From Afipia sp. (lineage in GTDB: Bacteria > Pseudomonadota > Alphaproteobacteria > Rhizobiales > Xanthobacteraceae): 8,269 nucleotides of DNA. Location of the stretch: the NCBI GenBank assembly GCA_020056155.1, contig JAGVII010000233.1, positions 1-8,269 of the forward strand. Direction: 5' to 3'. The notes beneath the pieces were generated by a model. The model was not told where the DNA came from. It searched no databases and saw nothing but the letters and a program-made list of their open reading frames with translations. Of this stretch, positions 4,562 to 8,269 are shown piece by piece (the stretch's first letter is position 1; every line of letters starts with the position of its first letter). A program made the translations under genes and the position numbers.

Positions 4562-5533
4562 TTAGCGCGACTTGACAGCCACGCCCGCGGTGTCCTTGAG
4601 GAACGTCGCGGTCTTGTCCCAATTGGTGCCGGTCGCGATTTCCGCGTCGGTCGGGGACTTGCCACCCGAGGTCGTGTCCCAAGTGTAGCCCTTGAGGGAC
4701 AGGTTGAACGTGTATTCAGCCTGCCAGGTACGCTTGATGTTCTCGGTGCCGTTCGACGTTTCCGTGTTGGCGAAAAAGTCGTTGTTGTCCTCGACCACCA
4801 CGGCGTTCGGCACGAGGCCGAGCGTGTAGTAATCGGTGACAGCCGGCGAACCGGAAGTGACCGAAAGCGACGGGCTGTCGCTGACGATGAACCGACGACC
4901 GAAACCATCCTCGCGGACCTGCACCGTGCCGAAGCTGAAAAGCTGCGCGGTGTTGGTCAGGGCCTTGTCGAACAGATCGAACTGCGGGGTCGAGTGCATC
5001 GCCCAAGCAGCGATTTCCTGTGCGCGGTCGCCGAACTTCTGTGCGCCGCGGTTGAGGCCGTTGAGCGACAGGGCGCCGCTCGACGGCACGGTGTAGAGAG
5101 CAGTCGATCCCACATTGACGATCGCCGCGCGAGCAGCCGCAAGGCCGCTGTTGAGGTAATCCTGCAGCAAGCCCTTGGCGAACTGCTCGCCGATGACCAC
5201 GGCGGCAAGTTCAGGGTTCTGCTGAATCCAGGTGAACTGCTGCGGTTCGAAGATGACCGGCACAGTGCCGCCAGCAACCTTGACCGAGCTGTTCTGCAGC
5301 ATGGCCAGGGCGACGGGCGAGACGTTGCCGGAGCCGTAGGAGTCACGGCGACGCATCAGACCAGCGATTGCCGCGAACGACGCCTTCTGCGCGAAGTCGC
5401 CTACGTTGCGCTTGCTGGTCAGCACGATCGTGCCGGCGGCAGCCGCATTGAACAACGCAACCTGCTGGTCGACCGTTTCGGTGATCGACTGGTACAGGAA
5501 GTCGTTGAACACCTTCATGTCAGTAAGTGCCAT
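4562..5533 (-). CDS. major capsid protein
   Basis: A 323-residue protein matching a phage major capsid family with the HK97-type fold as I recall it. The opening MALTDMKVFNDFLYQSITET, the stretch NVGDFAQKASFAAIAGLMRR, the phrase RRRDSYGSGNVSPVALAMLQ and the block FTWIQQNPELAAVVIGEQFA are characteristic. It forms the icosahedral shell. Length is typical for a coat without an N-terminal delta domain, which fits a separate scaffold gene just upstream. The start is ATG at 5533 with GGAAAGG (5551..5545) 11 bases upstream. The next ATG, six codons in, would cut the conserved opening. It follows the scaffold by 42 bases and is closed by an intrinsic terminator, so it may be the main end point of the head transcript. 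Confidence 0.88.
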   Translation of the reverse strand: MALTDMKVFNDFLYQSITETVDQQVALFNAAAAGTIVLTSKRNVGDFAQKASFAAIAGLMRRRDSYGSGNVSPVALAMLQNSSVKVAGGTVPVIFEPQQFTWIQQNPELAAVVIGEQFAKGLLQDYLNSGLAAARAAIVNVGSTALYTVPSSGALSLNGLNRGAQKFGDRAQEIAAWAMHSTPQFDLFDKALTNTAQLFSFGTVQVREDGFGRRFIVSDSPSLSVTSGSPAVTDYYTLGLVPNAVVVEDNNDFFANTETSNGTENIKRTWQAEYTFNLSLKGYTWDTTSGGKSPTDAEIATGTNWDKTATFLKDTAGVAVKSR

Positions 5534-5575
5534 GGTGATTTAGACCTTTCCGAGTCTGTTGGTGAGGAGTGGCGA

Positions 5576-6322
5576 TTAGCCCTTTGCCTCGTTTTTGGCT
5601 TTGAGGAACGCGACCTTCTGCTCGTCAGTCTTGCAGTCGGCCCACGCGGTTGGTGCGCCGGTTCCCCCGCCGCCTTTTTCTTCCGGAGGCTTCCCGCCAC
5701 CGCCCGCACCGCTGCCCTTGAACAGCGATGGATATTTCTTGGTTGCCTCTTTCACGAGGTCGTCGAGCGTGGCCATCCCGCCTTCGCCACTACCGGCCAT
5801 CGGCGTTGCACCATCAGCTTTCATGATCTTGACGACGCGCTTGCCGTCGACCGTCTCGAACGTGATGCGGCTACCGAAACGATCGGGCAACAGTTCAAGC
5901 CCTTCCTCCGTGGCGCCGGCCTTGGCCAGTGCGCCCGACAGACGTTCGCCGACGACTGCGCCGCGCTCGGATGCGCGAGCGGCGTTCAGTTCGGACTCAA
6001 TGGCAGCCTTTTCGGTCGCCCAAGCATCCTGATGCTGTTTCAGGATCGCGGCACCGTCGCCAGCCTGCGCGGCGAGTTGCTTCTGCGTTTCGAATGCCTC
6101 GGCGGCTTTCTCCGGACTTTCGAATCCGAGTTTCTTCCACGCATTGATCTGGTGGCGGCGACCCGTGGACTCGTCGTTGATCTTTTTCCATTCGCTCTTG
6201 GGAACGAAATGGTCGTCGGCACCTTCCAGTGCCAAATAAAATTTGCCGTCCTTTTCCGCGTATTCGGTGCGGAAGGCTTCGGGGACGGACTCGATGGTTT
6301 CGACTACATATGGCAAAGGCAT
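5576..6322 (-). CDS. scaffold (prohead core) protein
   Basis: A 248-residue charged protein just before the capsid gene, the standard place for a scaffold, which shapes the procapsid and then leaves. The N-terminus LPYVVETIESVPEAFRTEYA and EKDGKFYLALEG is a recurrent opening of this type. A long helical or coiled-coil region covers about residues 60 to 122 (including EKAAEAFETQKQLAAQAGDG and EKAAIESELNAARASER). A glycine-rich low-complexity linker (residues about 203 to 222) precedes a short basic end (AFLKAKNEAKG) of the kind that binds coat protein. The start ATG at 6322 matches this opening. An ATG at 6331 and a TTG at 6355 are alternatives in frame; the TTG has AAGGGG only three bases away but falls within a hairpin. 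Confidence 0.82.
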   Translation of the reverse strand: MPLPYVVETIESVPEAFRTEYAEKDGKFYLALEGADDHFVPKSEWKKINDESTGRRHQINAWKKLGFESPEKAAEAFETQKQLAAQAGDGAAILKQHQDAWATEKAAIESELNAARASERGAVVGERLSGALAKAGATEEGLELLPDRFGSRITFETVDGKRVVKIMKADGATPMAGSGEGGMATLDDLVKEATKKYPSLFKGSGAGGGGKPPEEKGGGGTGAPTAWADCKTDEQKVAFLKAKNEAKG

Positions 6323-6350
6323 TGTCAGCATCTCACTGTAGAGGGTGTTG

Positions 6351-6367
6351 CCCAAGTTCCCCTTGGG
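6351..6367 (-). other. small hairpin upstream of the scaffold gene
   Basis: The minus strand reads CCCAAG-GGGAA-CTTGGG, a perfect 6-bp stem with a 5-base loop, in the 52-base gap between the small Rossmann-like gene and the scaffold. It hides the alternative TTG start at 6355. No T tract follows. It may separate expression of the cassette from the scaffold, or be chance. Confidence 0.3.
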
Positions 6368-6374
6368 GTGGGTG

Positions 6375-6875
6375 TTAATCTGGTGTCCCGAGCAACTCCG
6401 CCGTCCAGCCCGAGCAGGACCGCACGTTTTTCAGAAAGGGGCGGGCGATGTTCCAAGCGTCGCGAAACGCCTCGACTTCGTCCCAAGCGGCGGAATTGAA
6501 ATAGTGGGCGCGGCTGGCCTGCATGGGCACGCCGCAGAGAATGACATGGTCGAAACGCAGGAGGGCACGTTTGACTGCGAACAGGCCCGACGATCCGGAT
6601 GCGTTCATGCCGGGCCATCGGTAGTCGTCAACGACTGTGACGTGCGGCGCTTCGACGTGCGCGACGACTTCGCCCGGTTCTGGCAACCCCAACGCGCTCC
6701 GCTGTGTCATCCACTGCGGCAGCTTTTCGGGGTGGAGAGTGACGAACTCCGCCAACTCCCCCGAATACTCTGCCGCTGCGTCGTTGACAGCGAACACCGC
6801 GTCGAACTGCACACTGGCGAGTTCAGCCAACCCGCCAGACGCGCCGCCAAGGATCGCCGCTACGCCGCCGGGCAT
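6375..6875 (-). CDS. small Rossmann-like protein, possibly MptE/GT42-like
   Basis: A 166-residue protein I do not firmly recognise. The N-terminus VAAILGGASGGLAELA followed by FDAVFAVNDAAAEY (residues about 24 to 37) resembles a nucleotide-binding beta-alpha unit of the kind 'V-x-G-x-G-x-S ... D-x-V-x-x-V-N'. EFVTLHPEKLPQW follows. The C-terminal block MNASGSSGLFAVKRAL and FDHVILCGVPM (residues about 90 to 118) matches the outline 'GSSG..A...A.....I.L.G.D/P' seen in MptE-like and GT42 sialyltransferase-like proteins. It starts at ATG 6875, overlapping the methyltransferase by 16 bases, so it is probably translated together with it. Its neighbours are sugar-related enzymes, which agrees with a nucleotide-sugar role, but this is inference. 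Smaller than the usual GT42 enzymes. Confidence 0.6.
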   Translation of the reverse strand: MPGGVAAILGGASGGLAELASVQFDAVFAVNDAAAEYSGELAEFVTLHPEKLPQWMTQRSALGLPEPGEVVAHVEAPHVTVVDDYRWPGMNASGSSGLFAVKRALLRFDHVILCGVPMQASRAHYFNSAAWDEVEAFRDAWNIARPFLKNVRSCSGWTAELLGTPD

Positions 6876-7483
6876 GTCATGACCACGTCGGCGCGCACCT
6901 TGGCGTTGACCTTGTAGCCAATGCCGAGGCCGATCAGCCAGCGTTCGGCCGTATCGCGCGCAACGCCATAATAGCGTTCCGACAGTCCCTTTTCCTCGAA
7001 CGTGATGACAGGGCGGAAGCGGCGAATGGTAGCCTCCGCACCGAGCAGTGCGTGCGGCTCGTGCCCTTCGATGTCCAGGCAGAGCAGGTCGCAGGCTTCA
7101 AGCGCGAGCGAGTCGATTGTGATGACCGGGATGTCGCCAGTCGCGCCATCGCCGATATAGTGTGCGCCAGCGTTGCCCGACACGTTGACCAGTGCGACGC
7201 TGCCCGGCTTGGCGCCGAACCCTGCGCGTTGCGCGGTGACGTTGGCGGGAATGTTGCGCAGCAAGCATTCGTAGTTCGCCGCATCGGGTTCGACCGTCAC
7301 AACCTGCTTGAAGCGCGCGGCGAGATATGACGCCCACACGCCGACGTTGCCGCCAGCCTGCACAGCGACGTCGCGCCCGCGCGCAAGAGCGATGGTGCGT
7401 TCCAGATCGGGCACCTCGTCATGGATAACTCGCCAGCACCAGTCGTCGTCGACTGGCCACCAAAAGCCACTGCGCTGGATCAT
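6860..7483 (-). CDS. FkbM-type SAM-dependent methyltransferase
   Basis: A 207-residue methyltransferase of the FkbM type. Motif I is DVAVQAGGNVGVWASYLA (residues about 38 to 55), motif II is VVTVEPDAANYECLLRN with acidic E65, and LCLDIEGHEPHALLGA (about 134 to 149) is the conserved 'D-x-EGxE' element of FkbM proteins. FkbM enzymes methylate sugars or polyketide-type hydroxyls. The motif I aspartate of the common 'VDVGANVG' form is glutamine here (Q42). The start is set at ATG 7483, which overlaps the glycosyltransferase stop as ATGA; ATGs at 7489 and 7504 are in-frame alternatives that add two or seven residues. It overlaps the next gene by 16 bases. No membrane segment or signal peptide is seen, so it should act in the host cytoplasm. 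Confidence 0.83.
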   Translation of the reverse strand: MIQRSGFWWPVDDDWCWRVIHDEVPDLERTIALARGRDVAVQAGGNVGVWASYLAARFKQVVTVEPDAANYECLLRNIPANVTAQRAGFGAKPGSVALVNVSGNAGAHYIGDGATGDIPVITIDSLALEACDLLCLDIEGHEPHALLGAEATIRRFRPVITFEEKGLSERYYGVARDTAERWLIGLGIGYKVNAKVRADVVMTCPAA

Positions 7484-8136
7484 TTCCATGAGGCTGGCAC
7501 CCATCCGTCTGAAATCTGGTGTGGCTTGGGGCTGCCATGGAAAGCGACCGCAGCAGCATCAGCCGGCGGCGCGTCTTGGCAGTTGTGAACTTTGTATGAG
7601 GCGATGGACCGCTCACCGAACAGGTCGCGGAAGGTGTCGCGAAAGCCATGCGGGTCGTTGGCGTCCAGTGCATCCTCAATAAACGCTTGGTCGCCGATAC
7701 GGCCACAGCTATTCACGAGCGTCGTGTCGTAAGCATACGCGAACGCTTCTGGATCCTGTGCGAACGACTTTGCGATGTACGAATGATCACCCGACCAAGC
7801 CATTGCTGTCGAGCAGAGCAGGGACGGGCGGTAAAATTCATGCGCCATCGTGAACGTGTGCGGATGGCTGGCGATGGCATCCAGCGATCCGACGATGACC
7901 GTGTCGAGGTCGAAATAGAGCGTCACGCCTTCGATCGGATTGGTGAAAAGTTCAATCTTGCTCCACCAACCCGGCCAGTCGTGCAGCAGTGGAATGCGCT
8001 CGCACGGCACGTCCACGTCGCTGAAACAGACAAAGCGGTGCGGGATCGTCAGGTGCCGCGCGACGCCGCGTTGCAGTTTAGCGACCCACTCCGACGTGTA
8101 GACGCCGCCGGAGCGAAGCACGCACGCGACTGTTAC
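7480..8136 (-). CDS. GT-A-type glycosyltransferase, start codon unclear
   Basis: A nucleotide-sugar glycosyltransferase with a GT-A, GT8-like layout. The first strand VTVACVLRSGG is followed by RFVCFSDVDVPCERIPL, then WWSKIELF, and the DxD motif in LYFDLDTVIVGSLD, where two aspartates bind the metal and sugar nucleotide. Later come GRIGDQAFIEDAL and a final FHGSPKPHQ, the place of the conserved 'H-G/N..KP' histidine. About 218 residues from the first strand. The natural start would be at 8136, but that codon is GTA; the nearest proper starts are GTG 8121 (cuts the first strand) and GTG 8229 (adds 31 unlikely residues and overlaps the upstream gene by 97 bases). Its stop overlaps the methyltransferase start. 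Target unknown: virion protein or host surface sugar. Confidence 0.8.
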   Translation of the reverse strand, partial: VTVACVLRSGGVYTSEWVAKLQRGVARHLTIPHRFVCFSDVDVPCERIPLLHDWPGWWSKIELFTNPIEGVTLYFDLDTVIVGSLDAIASHPHTFTMAHEFYRPSLLCSTAMAWSGDHSYIAKSFAQDPEAFAYAYDTTLVNSCGRIGDQAFIEDALDANDPHGFRDTFRDLFGERSIASYKVHNCQDAPPADAAAVAFHGSPKPHQISDGWVPASWK

Positions 8137-8269
8137 CGCCGCGCCGCCTTCGCCCGCAGTTCCTCGGTTGTCAGTGGACGCCCGTTCTGGTCGAGCAGAT
8201 CGCGAAACGTGATCTTGCCCCTGCGCCACAAGTCCGCCTTACCTGCGCCAAGCACGGAGATCGGAAGAG
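8133..8269 (-). CDS. phage minor head protein (SPP1 gp7/Mu gpF-like), C-terminal end
   Basis: The last 39 or so codons of a gene that enters from the right edge; the frame ends with TAA at 8135..8133. The readable residues, LGAGKADLWRRGKITFRDLL followed by DQNGRPLTTEELRA, resemble the C-terminal end of minor head proteins of the SPP1 gp7/Mu gpF family, which enter the head and help injection or morphogenesis. Position agrees, because this gene normally lies between portal and scaffold. The first codons at the window edge come from adapter sequence (8258..8269), so true coding sequence begins at 8257. Only the tail is seen, so the call depends on a short match. Confidence 0.68.
   Translation of the reverse strand, partial: LPISVLGAGKADLWRRGKITFRDLLDQNGRPLTTEELRAKAARR
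8258..8269. other. Illumina adapter remnant at the contig end
   Basis: The last 12 bases of the plus strand are AGATCGGAAGAG, identical to the first 12 bases of the standard Illumina TruSeq adapter. It lies at the very end of the sequence, the place where an untrimmed read would leave it. This is not phage sequence. Confidence 0.9.

Noticed and set aside
4500..4682. 60-residue minus-strand frame past the capsid end
   Set aside because: It overlaps the end of the capsid gene in another phase and runs through the terminator.
4994..6499. A 501-residue open frame on the plus strand opposite the scaffold and capsid genes
   Set aside because: It mirrors well-supported capsid and scaffold genes, is rich in Arg, His and Gly as antisense frames of GC-rich DNA are, and shows no domain or ribosome binding site.
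1..8269. CRISPR arrays, insertion sequences, att sites, rRNA or tRNA genes
   Set aside because: No spaced direct repeats, transposase-like frames, terminal repeats or RNA gene folds were seen on either strand.

Overview
This window is a stretch of GC-rich, tailed-phage (or prophage) DNA carrying part of a virion morphogenesis module. Every gene I can support lies on the minus strand, so transcription runs from position 8269 towards position 1. Gene order is classical for a Caudoviricetes head-to-tail block: minor head protein end, scaffold, major capsid protein, head-tail connectors, tail completion and terminator proteins, tail tube, frameshifted tail assembly chaperone, tape measure start. 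The tube gene follows the tail terminator directly and leads into the chaperone, with no sheath gene between, which suggests a siphovirus-type non-contractile tail. Protein style and base composition suggest a proteobacterial host, perhaps Burkholderia-like; this is inference from recalled family resemblance, not a search.

Right end (8269 to about 6375): the last codons of an SPP1 gp7/Mu gpF-like minor head protein, then three tightly overlapping genes that are not standard head genes: a GT-A-type glycosyltransferase, an FkbM-type methyltransferase and a small Rossmann-like protein that resembles the MptE/GT42 type. They look like a carbohydrate-modification cassette inside the head operon. 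The last 12 bases of the window are identical to the start of the Illumina adapter, so this end is a raw contig edge.

Middle (6322 to 4487): scaffold protein and HK97-fold-type major capsid protein, followed by a good intrinsic terminator.

Connector block (4486 to 1712): a proline-rich protein with a possible HeH/LEM-like tail, a SprT-like zinc metalloprotease candidate, a DnaT_2-annotated connector, a 57-residue gene joined to both neighbours by ATGA overlaps, a head-closure candidate, an HK97 gp10-like protein and a tail terminator candidate.

Tail block (1691 to 1): the tail tube protein carries an inserted beta-rich domain. A 146-base gap then holds a perfect TATAAT box and a two-part hairpin leader. 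The tail assembly chaperone follows, with a textbook -1 frameshift site: GGGAAAC in the correct phase, a 5 to 6 base spacer, then an 8 to 9 bp stem. A GNRA-loop hairpin follows, and the tape measure gene starts at TTG behind a strong ribosome binding site. Long open frames on the plus strand are shadows of these genes.
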